The notes under the pieces are model-generated. The model saw nothing but the letters and a program-made list of their open reading frames with translations. It was not told where the DNA came from and searched no databases. DNA of 13,478 bases from contig CALCBD010000024.1 in assembly GCA_937897985.1 (NCBI GenBank), forward strand, positions 1-13,478, written 5' to 3'. How positions within the stretch are numbered: the first letter of the stretch is position 1; every line of letters begins with the position of its first letter. The DNA comes from an uncultured Paludibacter sp. (lineage in GTDB: Bacteria; Bacteroidota; Bacteroidia; Bacteroidales; Paludibacteraceae). Made by a program: the position numbers and the translations under genes. Positions 7,400-13,478 of the stretch are shown here, piece by piece.

Positions 7400-7432
7400 T
7401 TGTAATTTTAACATTTTATTTGTTTATATTTG
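7400..7432 (+). promoter_or_regulatory. Promoter of yajC-ybbR
   Basis: A -33 TTG core (7400-7402) and a -7 element TATATTTG (7425-7432) are separated by 22 nt, matching the Bacteroidota consensus well. Transcription would start near 7438, about 25 nt before the yajC ATG. It makes yajC-ybbR at least partly independent of nusB. Confidence 0.65.
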
Positions 7433-7462
7433 CGGTCATAAATCTATTAATTTTAAAAAAAT

Positions 7463-7792
7463 ATGAATTTACTAAGTATTTTCTTACAAGCAGCAGCACC
7501 GGGTGCCGGTGGTATGGGTGGTTACTCAGGTATATTGATGATGGTGTTGATTTTTGTGGTGTTTTATTTTTTTATGATACGTCCGCAAACTAAACGTCAG
7601 AAGGAAATTAAAAAACAACGCGAGGCAATGCAGCCGGGCGATAAAGTAGTTACATCAGGTGGTATTTACGGAAAAGTAAAAGAAATAAAGGAAACAACCG
7701 TTATTATTGAGGTAGCTGAAAATGTTCGTATTAAGGTGGATAAAAATTCTGTTTTTGCATCGGCCGACAGCATTGATACTCCCGTAAAATAA
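7463..7792 (+). CDS. yajC: Preprotein translocase subunit YajC
   Basis: A 109-residue inner-membrane protein. A short N-terminal segment rich in Ala and Gly (9-20) is followed by one membrane helix (about 22-38), then the family signature FFMIRPQTKRQKEIKKQRE (36-54) and the small cytosolic domain with MQPGDKVVTSGGIYGKV (56-72). YajC associates with SecDF and the SecYEG translocon and assists protein export, although it is non-essential in E. coli. Length and layout are normal. It has its own good promoter and is followed after 10 nt by the ybbR-like gene, so the two are surely one transcript. The start fits the conserved N-terminal length and the 25-nt leader. Confidence 0.94.
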   Translation: MNLLSIFLQAAAPGAGGMGGYSGILMMVLIFVVFYFFMIRPQTKRQKEIKKQREAMQPGDKVVTSGGIYGKVKEIKETTVIIEVAENVRIKVDKNSVFASADSIDTPVK

Positions 7793-7802
7793 ACAGAGTA
7801 AA

Positions 7803-8789
7803 ATGGCTGACAACAGCATTATAAAATTACTCAATCATTACATTTCAAAGCTTAAAACATTCTTTTTTTCTAAGGATGCTTTAAGCTTTTTACTCTTTCT
7901 TGCACTTGCTTCAGCCTTTTGGTTTGTAAACGCTCTGGACAAGGAACGTGAAACGGAAATCACCATTCCTGTCAGATTTACCGGTTTGCCCCAGAATATT
8001 GCAATTGTTGAAAGTTCTGCAGCATACATTACTATCAGGGTAAAAGATCAGGGGCTTAATTTGTTTGCATATACAAGTCAGGGATTTAATGCTATTTCGT
8101 TCGATTTAAGCCGGACTTTTTATGAAAAAGGAAATATCTTTATCTCATCGGATCAGATACGTTCTAAACTTTCACGTTTACTGCTTCCCACAACCTCGAT
8201 CATGGAAATAAAGCCCGGCTCAATTTCAATGCATTATGAAAAACTGAGTGTGAAAACTCTGCCGATTGAATTTGATGCCCGAATTGAGCTCGACCATCAA
8301 TATGTTTTGAGTGACAAAGTACAGATATCACCTTCCGAAATTACAGTTTTCGGACCAAAAAGGGTTTTAGATGCCATGAAGTCAGTTAAAACCGAACCGG
8401 TGGAACTGCTCAAACTTAACGATACAACTCACATGAATTGTAAACTTATACCGGTTAAATCGGTTAAATATGCTGCAAATGAAGTTAAAGTGAGTTTATT
8501 TGTTGAAATGTTTACCGAAAAAAACATTCAACTCCCTGTTGAAGTGATCAATTGTCCTCAGAATATTGTCATCCGTACTTTCCCGGCCAACGTGAACTTA
8601 ATCTTCAACGTTGGAATGAGTCATTTTAATTCGTTGAAAGATAATGATTTGAGTGTAAATGTGGACTATAATGATATAAAAAATAATGCAAAACTGAAAC
8701 AAAAATTAAATATCGTCAATAATGCTTCCTATATTTCGAATGTAAGAGTGGTTCCACAGGAAGTTGAATATATTATCGAAATGAGGTAG
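7803..8789 (+). CDS. YbbR-like domain membrane protein
   Basis: A 328-residue protein with a short cytosolic N-terminus, one membrane helix (about 27-45, LSFLLFLALASAFWFVNAL) and an extracytoplasmic part made of YbbR-type beta repeats (about 50-145, 150-235, 238-326). Repeat-typical phrases are TIPVRFTGLP, ISPSEITVFGPKRVLDAM and LPVEVINCPQN. In Firmicutes the YbbR protein CdaR binds and modulates the di-adenylate cyclase CdaA. A similar role here is unproven, and no cyclase gene is in the window. From general knowledge of Bacteroidota genomes, this gene commonly follows nusB-yajC and is itself followed by coaE (dephospho-CoA kinase). Here a sugar-modifying cassette follows instead after 44 nt. 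Confidence 0.85.
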   Translation: MADNSIIKLLNHYISKLKTFFFSKDALSFLLFLALASAFWFVNALDKERETEITIPVRFTGLPQNIAIVESSAAYITIRVKDQGLNLFAYTSQGFNAISFDLSRTFYEKGNIFISSDQIRSKLSRLLLPTTSIMEIKPGSISMHYEKLSVKTLPIEFDARIELDHQYVLSDKVQISPSEITVFGPKRVLDAMKSVKTEPVELLKLNDTTHMNCKLIPVKSVKYAANEVKVSLFVEMFTEKNIQLPVEVINCPQNIVIRTFPANVNLIFNVGMSHFNSLKDNDLSVNVDYNDIKNNAKLKQKLNIVNNASYISNVRVVPQEVEYIIEMR

Positions 8790-8823
8790 TTTGTAATTTT
8801 TGTATTTTTAATTTAAATATTTG
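8790..8823 (+). promoter_or_regulatory. Possible promoter for the aminotransferase-led cassette
   Basis: TTTG (8790-8793) and AATATTTG (8816-8823) lie 22 nt apart, the same spacing as the yajC promoter. The -7 element departs from TAnnTTTG at its first base. The predicted start site, near 8829, would leave only a few untranslated bases before the ATG at 8834, which lowers confidence. Read-through from yajC-ybbR is an alternative, as no terminator separates them. Confidence 0.35.
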
Positions 8824-8833
8824 ATTATCAGTT

Positions 8834-9964
8834 ATGAATAAAATACAAATGGTCGATTTAAGTGGCCAGTACATTCAAATAAAAGAAGAAGTTAACACGG
8901 CTATTCAACAGGTGATTGATTCGACGAGCTTCATCAAAGGTGGAAAGGTTAATGACTTTCAGTCGGCTCTCGAAACATATTTAGGTGTAAAACACGTAAT
9001 ACCGGTGGGAAACGGCACAGATGCCTTGCAAATTGCTCTGATGGCACTCGGTTTAAAACCGGGCGATGAAGTGATTACACCCACTTTTACCTTTATAGCC
9101 ACGGCTGAGGTAGTTGCTTTATTGGGTTTGACTCCTGTATTGGTTGACGTTGATTTTGATACTTTTAATATTTCGGTGGAAGCTCTAAAGAAGGCGATTA
9201 CACCTAAAACGAAGGCAATAGTTCCTGTTCATCTTTTCGGACAGAATGCCCGAATGGAACAGATACTCGAAATTGCCTCTGAAAATAATCTGTATGTGAT
9301 TGAGGATGCCTGTCAGTCAATAGGTTCCGAATATATTTTCAGCGACGGACGAAAAGTTCATTCAGGATGTATGGGCGATATCGGATGTACCTCATTTTTC
9401 CCTTCTAAAAATCTTGGTTGCTACGGCGATGGAGGTGCAATTTTCACCAACAATGACAGTCTGGCTTCCAAAATGCGTTCAATTGCCAATCATGGAATGG
9501 TGGTGAGATATTATCACGATATGGTTGGTGTTAACTCACGTTTGGATAGTATTCAGGCTGCAATTCTCGAAATCAAATTAAAATACCTGGACCGGTATAT
9601 TGCCAGCCGTCAGGAAGCTGCAACATTCTACAACAAAGCTTTTGCTGCTTCTGATAAATTAATTACACCGGTTCAATCTGAATTTTCGACACATGTTTTT
9701 CATCAGTATACTTTGAAACTGGTTGATGTTGACCGAAAACTGCTTCAACAACATCTCGAAAATAAAGGGATTCCTGCCATGGTTTACTATCCGGTACCGC
9801 TGCATTTACAGAAAGCGTATCAGGATGACCGATACCGGGCAGGCGATTTTCCTGTTGCAGAAAGGCTGTGTTCCTGCGTGCTTTCGTTGCCAATGCATAC
9901 TGAGCTCGATACCGAACAACTTCAATACATCACCGAAAGTGTGCTGGAGTTTTTAAATAGCTGA
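8834..9964 (+). CDS. DegT/DnrJ/EryC1/StrS sugar aminotransferase, WbpE/WlbC-like
   Basis: A 376-residue PLP-dependent sugar aminotransferase. Motifs in order: NGTDALQIAL (60-69, cofactor phosphate), TPTFTFIATAEV (82-93), VIEDACQS (155-162, Asp158), TSFFPSKNLGCYGDGGAIFT (186-205, Lys192 as Schiff-base lysine) and VGVNSRLDSIQAAIL (231-245). The whole resembles WbpE of Pseudomonas aeruginosa and WlbC of Bordetella, which transfer an amino group from glutamate to the 3-keto group of UDP-2-acetamido-3-keto-glucuronate. The next two genes, an acetyltransferase and a dehydrogenase, are the expected partners and support this substrate over other nucleotide sugars. It starts 44 nt after ybbR and is 45 nt ahead of the acetyltransferase. 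Sugar specificity is inference from family and context; the enzyme class is firm. Confidence 0.88.
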   Translation: MNKIQMVDLSGQYIQIKEEVNTAIQQVIDSTSFIKGGKVNDFQSALETYLGVKHVIPVGNGTDALQIALMALGLKPGDEVITPTFTFIATAEVVALLGLTPVLVDVDFDTFNISVEALKKAITPKTKAIVPVHLFGQNARMEQILEIASENNLYVIEDACQSIGSEYIFSDGRKVHSGCMGDIGCTSFFPSKNLGCYGDGGAIFTNNDSLASKMRSIANHGMVVRYYHDMVGVNSRLDSIQAAILEIKLKYLDRYIASRQEAATFYNKAFAASDKLITPVQSEFSTHVFHQYTLKLVDVDRKLLQQHLENKGIPAMVYYPVPLHLQKAYQDDRYRAGDFPVAERLCSCVLSLPMHTELDTEQLQYITESVLEFLNS

Positions 9965-10009
9965 TAAGCAATCTTTAATCTATTATTTTCATTTTTATAT
10001 TTTCAGGAC

Positions 10010-10582
10010 ATGAATTATTATCAGCATGAAACCGCCGTCGTAGATGAAGGATGTGAAATAGGTTCCGGAACAAAAATCTGGCACTTCTCGCACATTATGT
10101 CGGGTTGTGTTATTGGCGATGGTTGTAATATAGGGCAGAATGTTGTAATTTCGCCCATGGTGATTTTGGGTAAAAATGTTAAAATTCAGAATAATGTTTC
10201 GGTTTATACCGGTGTGATTTGTGAAGATGATGTTTTTCTGGGTCCATCCATGGTTTTTACAAATGTCATTAATCCCCGCAGTCATGTCAACCGGAAAAGT
10301 GAATACCTGAGAACCCTTGTTCGCAGAGGTGCAAGCATCGGAGCCAATTCCACCATTATCTGCGGAAACGAAATCGGAGAATTTGCATTGATAGGTGCGG
10401 GGTCGGTAGTTACAAAGCCTGTAAAACCTTATGCACTTGTCATAGGCAATCCGGCCAGACAAACTGCATGGGTAAGTGAATACGGGCATAAACTAAAGTT
10501 CGATGCACAGAATAAAGCAGTTTGCCCTGAGACCGGACAGGTTTATGAGCTTAAGGATGGTCAGGTGAAAAGAATTTCGTAA
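10010..10582 (+). CDS. Hexapeptide-repeat sugar N-acetyltransferase, WbpD/WlbB-like
   Basis: A 190-residue left-handed beta-helix acyltransferase. The N-terminus MNYYQHETAVVDEGCEIGSG and the phrases KIWHFSHI, GQNVVISP, KIQNNVSVYTGV, GPSMVFTNVINPRS and KSEYLRTLVRRGASIGAN follow WbpD closely. Hexapeptide turns continue to about 150 (GNPAR), and a C-terminal tail carries CPETGQVYEL (172-181), also WbpD-like. In that pathway the enzyme uses acetyl-CoA to acetylate the 3-amino group of UDP-GlcNAc(3NH2)A, giving UDP-GlcNAc(3NAc)A. Such enzymes are usually trimeric and cytoplasmic. It sits between the aminotransferase and the dehydrogenase with 45-nt gaps on both sides and no promoter of its own that I can support. 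The length is normal. Confidence 0.9.
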   Translation: MNYYQHETAVVDEGCEIGSGTKIWHFSHIMSGCVIGDGCNIGQNVVISPMVILGKNVKIQNNVSVYTGVICEDDVFLGPSMVFTNVINPRSHVNRKSEYLRTLVRRGASIGANSTIICGNEIGEFALIGAGSVVTKPVKPYALVIGNPARQTAWVSEYGHKLKFDAQNKAVCPETGQVYELKDGQVKRIS

Positions 10583-10627
10583 TAGTGAATGGCTAATAAT
10601 TAAGAACTTATACAAAATATTAAATAT

Positions 10628-11653
10628 ATGATAAAATTTGCAGTAATTGGTCAGGGTCATATCGGAAAAAGGCATGCAGAAATGATTCGACGTAATCCGG
10701 ATGCCGAGTTGGTGGCCGTTTGTGATATTCTGACTCCAAAAGAGCTTGGTCTCGAAAATATTGAAGAAAAGTTTTATAATTCGATAGATGAACTTCTGGC
10801 ATCGAATCCTGAAATTGATGTGGTAAATGTTTGTACGCCTAATGGCTATCATGCCGATTATGCAGTGAAAGCACTGGAAGCCAAAAAACATGTGGTACTT
10901 GAAAAACCCATCGCTCTTACAAAATCGGATGCTGAACGGATATTATTTAAATCGCTGGCCATGTCGAAACATGTATTCAGTGTGATGCAAAACCGTTATT
11001 CACCTCCTTCGGTATGGTTGAAAGAAATTATTGACAACGGAATTCTCGGTGGTATTTATATGGTAAAGCTCGATTGTTACTGGAACAGGGACGATCGTTA
11101 TTATAAAAAGGGTAACTGGCATGGCGATGCTAAATTAGATGGTGGTACTCTGTTTACCCAGTTTTCACATTTTATTGATATCATGTACTGGCTTTTTGGT
11201 GATATAAAAAACATTAACGGAAATTTTGCCGACTTCAATCATAAAGATTTAACCGATTTTGAAGATAGCGGAGTTGTTACATTCGACTTCATTAATGGTG
11301 GGATGGGAAGCCTGAATTATTCGACATCGGTTTGGGATACAAATCTCGAAAGCAGTATAACAATTATTGGTGAGAAAGGAACTGTAAAAGTTGCCGGACA
11401 ATATATGAATGAAGTGGTTTATTGCCATGTAAAGGATTACGAAATGCCCGAACTTGCCCCATCGAACCCGCCAAATGATTACGGATTATACAAGGGTTCT
11501 GCTCAAAACCATCATTATGTGATTGAAAATGTAATAGATAAACTGAAAGATAAAGGTACAATTACCACCAATGTGCTGGAAGGTCTCAAAGTTGTGGAAA
11601 TCATTGAACGGATTTACGCCGTACGTGATCAGCACTGGAAAAAAGTGAAATAA
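10628..11653 (+). CDS. Gfo/Idh/MocA-family sugar-nucleotide dehydrogenase, WbpB/WlbA-like
   Basis: A 341-residue NAD(P)-dependent oxidoreductase. An N-terminal Rossmann fold begins with FAVIGQGHIGKRHAEMI (4-20) and continues through VCDI (31-34) and NVCTPNGYHADYAVKALEAK (67-86). The catalytic-lysine motif VLEKPIAL (90-97) gives Lys93. The C-terminal alpha/beta domain carries DGGTLFTQFSHFIDIMYWLF (171-190), with the His181/Asp184 arrangement typical of the family. In context it should be the UDP-N-acetyl-glucosaminuronate 3-dehydrogenase that supplies the 3-keto substrate of the aminotransferase. WlbA-type enzymes recycle their tightly held NADH with 2-oxoglutarate. The 6-dehydrogenase (WbpA-like) and 2-epimerase (WbpI-like) of the full pathway are not in the window. 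The gene ends 18 nt before a strong bidirectional terminator. Confidence 0.86.
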   Translation: MIKFAVIGQGHIGKRHAEMIRRNPDAELVAVCDILTPKELGLENIEEKFYNSIDELLASNPEIDVVNVCTPNGYHADYAVKALEAKKHVVLEKPIALTKSDAERILFKSLAMSKHVFSVMQNRYSPPSVWLKEIIDNGILGGIYMVKLDCYWNRDDRYYKKGNWHGDAKLDGGTLFTQFSHFIDIMYWLFGDIKNINGNFADFNHKDLTDFEDSGVVTFDFINGGMGSLNYSTSVWDTNLESSITIIGEKGTVKVAGQYMNEVVYCHVKDYEMPELAPSNPPNDYGLYKGSAQNHHYVIENVIDKLKDKGTITTNVLEGLKVVEIIERIYAVRDQHWKKVK

Positions 11654-11671
11654 AAATTCGTACCGGATACA

Positions 11672-11703
11672 ACAAAAAAGCCCGCAATCGCGGGCTTTTT
11701 TGT
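11672..11703. terminator. Bidirectional rho-independent terminator between convergent genes
   Basis: A perfect stem: ACAAAAAAGCCCGC (11672-11685) pairs with GCGGGCTTTTTTGT (11690-11703) around the 4-nt loop AATC. The GC core is flanked by six A and six T, so it works in both directions. It serves the plus-strand dehydrogenase ending at 11653 and the minus-strand transporter ending at 11725. Confidence 0.92.
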
Positions 11704-11724
11704 GTGTTGTAAGTGAACTGATAT

Positions 11725-13266
11725 TTATAAATCAGTTATTACTGTGTGTTTCGGTACCAATGTTTTCATTACACCCCAGGCAATCAGGTAGGCAAGTGCA
11801 CAAACACTGAACATAATTCCGTAAGCCAGCGAAACGTTGGAAGAAATCATGTCTTTGGCCTGATCAAACATGGCGGTATTATTCGGATCAACCATCACAT
11901 CTTTCAGGTTGTCGATTTTAATTTTTTCGATTGGCAATGCTTCTGTTACTTTTATCAAACCTGCTTTAACAGCTTCGGAAACGCCCTGCATACGGAACTT
12001 GTCTTCGAGACCACCGGCAAGTAACTGAACCAAAACTCCACCTAAACCACCTGCAGCTGCTCCGATTCCGGTTACAGAACCTACAGCTTTTTTAGGGAAC
12101 ATATCCGAAACAGTGGTAAAAAGATTAGCTGACCACGCCTGATGTGCAGCTGCTGCAATACTGATAATGGCTACGGCAGCTACAATTCCCCATACAGCAG
12201 CAACATACTGGGTTGTCACAAGCAGAATCGGAACAAAAGCTATCAATAATAATGCAGTCATACGGGCTTTATAAGTCTGCCAGCCTTTGTTCATAAAGCT
12301 CATTGGAATGGAACCTCCGTATACCGAACCGATAATTGCTATTCCGTATACGATGAAAGTCGAAATCATAACGGTGTGTTTTGTTTCAACAGCATCCATC
12401 CCCACACAGAATTGTTGTTTGATATAGGTTGGTAACCAGAACAAAAGGAACCACCAGATTCCATCGGTCATAAATTTACCAAAAACAAATGACCATGTTT
12501 GCTTGTATGTCAGCATCTTATACCATGGAACCTTTACTTTTTCGGCTGTAGGATCTGCTTCAGCAACCACTTCATCGTCGCTGTGGATATAGTCAAATTC
12601 GGCCTGACTGATTTTTTTCTTTTCGAGCATTGCTCGTGGTGTAGCATATAATTTACCCCAGAAAATTAGCCAGATGAAACCAATTAAACCTGTGATTATA
12701 AACGCCATTTGCCATCCGTGGAAAATCCCGAGGAATAATCCGTTTCCTTCTGATGGATTCCATGCAGCCAGAATTACCGGAATCAGCAGAGCACAAATCA
12801 TGGCTCCAATGTTCGAACCTGAATTAAAAATTCCGGTCGCTAATGCACGTTCTTTCTTTGGAAACCATTCTGCCACAGTCTTGATTGATGCCGGAAAGTT
12901 TCCTGCTTCTCCGGCACCGAAAAATGCCCTCGCAATTACCTGACCTATCACCGTTTTTCCCATGAAAGCACTTAGTCCACCTGCAATTGACCAAATTATC
13001 AACGAAGCAGCAAGTCCGATTTTAGTCCCGATTTTATCGATAATAAAACCTGCAAAAAGGGTAAAACCGGCATAGAATGCTGTAAACACTGATGTTAAAA
13101 TTGAAAAATCGGTTGCTGACCAACCAAATCCTTCAGTTGAACAAAAATAATCCTTAAGGTAGCCAATCACATTTCTGTCCATGTAATTGACGGTGGTAGA
13201 GAAAAGAAGCAAAGCCACGATGGTCCATCTGTAATTTGTCATCTTTTCGACCGTTGATTTTGTCAT
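11725..13266 (-). CDS. MFS transporter, hexuronate/sugar-acid (ExuT-like, anion:cation symporter family)
   Basis: A 513-residue inner-membrane carrier with about 12 membrane helices. The first helix contains TVNYMDRNVIGYL (25-37), and the loop after helix 4 reads FFGAGEAGNFPASIKTVAEW (115-134) followed by FPKKERALATGIFNSGSNIG (135-154). Both are characteristic of the ExuT/GudP/anion:cation symporter group that moves hexuronates, glucarate or related acids with protons. A charged cytosolic loop (about 205-250) separates the halves. Between the last two helices (about 420-478) lies an insertion of some 55 residues, longer than I would expect from E. coli ExuT. The KDPG-aldolase-like gene lies just upstream with a 33-nt gap, so uptake of a sugar acid feeding the KDPG route is likely. 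The exact substrate cannot be read from the sequence. Confidence 0.85.
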   Translation of the reverse strand: MTKSTVEKMTNYRWTIVALLLFSTTVNYMDRNVIGYLKDYFCSTEGFGWSATDFSILTSVFTAFYAGFTLFAGFIIDKIGTKIGLAASLIIWSIAGGLSAFMGKTVIGQVIARAFFGAGEAGNFPASIKTVAEWFPKKERALATGIFNSGSNIGAMICALLIPVILAAWNPSEGNGLFLGIFHGWQMAFIITGLIGFIWLIFWGKLYATPRAMLEKKKISQAEFDYIHSDDEVVAEADPTAEKVKVPWYKMLTYKQTWSFVFGKFMTDGIWWFLLFWLPTYIKQQFCVGMDAVETKHTVMISTFIVYGIAIIGSVYGGSIPMSFMNKGWQTYKARMTALLLIAFVPILLVTTQYVAAVWGIVAAVAIISIAAAAHQAWSANLFTTVSDMFPKKAVGSVTGIGAAAGGLGGVLVQLLAGGLEDKFRMQGVSEAVKAGLIKVTEALPIEKIKIDNLKDVMVDPNNTAMFDQAKDMISSNVSLAYGIMFSVCALAYLIAWGVMKTLVPKHTVITDL

Positions 13267-13299
13267 GTTTAATGAATTTAAAGGGTTTTTATTTCGAAA

Positions 13300-13478
13300 T
13301 TATTTTCTCACTTTTTTAATGATGTCAAATGTGTCTTTGCAAAGTCGGGTAATTCCATCCCAGTCGCCGTTTTTCAGCATTTCGGCTGGAAAAAGATTGG
13401 AGCCCATTCCCACGCACATCACTCCGGCATCGAACCACGACTTCAGGTTGGCTTCTTCGGGTTTTACTCCTCCGGTAA
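13300..13478 (-). CDS. eda: KDPG/KHG aldolase, C-terminal fragment (cut by window edge)
   Basis: An open frame runs in from the right edge to a TAA at 13300-13302 and gives 58 full codons. It begins TGGVKPEEANLKSWFDAGV and continues CVGMGSNLFP, the phosphate-binding C-terminal strands of the class I 2-keto-3-deoxy-6-phosphogluconate / 4-hydroxy-2-oxoglutarate aldolase barrel. The enzyme splits KDPG to pyruvate and glyceraldehyde-3-phosphate. The Schiff-base lysine lies further upstream, outside the window. The terminal residues (FDIIKKVRK) close a normal last helix, so this end is not truncated. It precedes the ExuT-like transporter in one presumed operon. Confidence 0.85.
   Translation of the reverse strand, partial: TGGVKPEEANLKSWFDAGVMCVGMGSNLFPAEMLKNGDWDGITRLCKDTFDIIKKVRK

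Noticed and set aside
9996..10003. TATATTTT resembling a -7 promoter element just before the acetyltransferase gene
   Set aside because: The final G of the consensus is missing, no -33 TTG lies at the right distance, and the start would fall at or inside the ATG.
9995..10489. Open frame of 164 codons on the minus strand opposite the acetyltransferase gene
   Set aside because: The plus-strand product is a clear full-length WbpD-like enzyme. The antisense translation resembles no family I know, is rich in Cys, His and Asn, and has no promoter signal.
10493..10891. Open frame of 132 codons on the minus strand over the acetyltransferase end and dehydrogenase start
   Set aside because: It spans two well-supported genes and the gap between them in antisense. 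Its Phe/Ile/His-rich translation is typical of a shadow frame.
4404..11701. Shared AAAAAAGCCCGCAA sequence at 4405-4418 and 11674-11687, considered as a dispersed repeat
   Set aside because: Both copies are the A-rich arm of rho-independent terminators. Similarity is explained by the common terminator design and does not extend beyond it.

Overview
The window looks like chromosomal DNA from a member of the Bacteroidota, probably the Bacteroidales or Marinilabiliales. The evidence is the low GC content, TAnnTTTG-type promoter elements, the absence of clear Shine-Dalgarno sequences, a DUF3276/PUR-family gene, the long Bacteroidota form of NusB, and paired DUF3857 proteins. I cannot name a genus. 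No mobile element, CRISPR array, tRNA or rRNA is visible, and all complete reading frames appear intact.

Left part, minus strand (about 180-6200): a nucleic-acid-binding PUR-domain protein is followed 45 nt later by a low-specificity L-threonine aldolase and then a rho-independent terminator. Downstream, with its own TAnnTTTG promoter, lies a tandem pair of exported DUF3857/transglutaminase-like proteins. One keeps the Cys and His of the transglutaminase core. The other has Ser and Tyr at those places and is probably a non-catalytic paralog.

Middle part, plus strand (about 6370-8790): nusB, yajC and a ybbR-like gene form the housekeeping block typical of Bacteroidota. A -7 element precedes nusB and a well-formed promoter precedes yajC.

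Right-middle part, plus strand (8834-11653): a three-gene cassette encodes a DegT-family aminotransferase (WbpE/WlbC-like), a hexapeptide acetyltransferase (WbpD/WlbB-like) and a Gfo/Idh/MocA dehydrogenase (WbpB/WlbA-like). Together these would oxidise C3 of a UDP-N-acetyl-hexosaminuronate, aminate it and acetylate the amine, giving a 2,3-diacetamido sugar for surface glycan. The cassette ends at a perfect bidirectional terminator (11672-11703).

Right end, minus strand (11725-13478): an ExuT-like sugar-acid MFS transporter lies 33 nt downstream of the 3' end of a KDPG-aldolase-like gene (eda), cut by the window edge. This suggests a hexuronate or gluconate catabolic operon running in from the right.

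I see no clear, wholly new system. The best leads are the active/inactive transglutaminase-like pair, two inverted repeats flanking the PUR gene, and the diacetamido-sugar cassette attached directly to nusB-yajC-ybbR.
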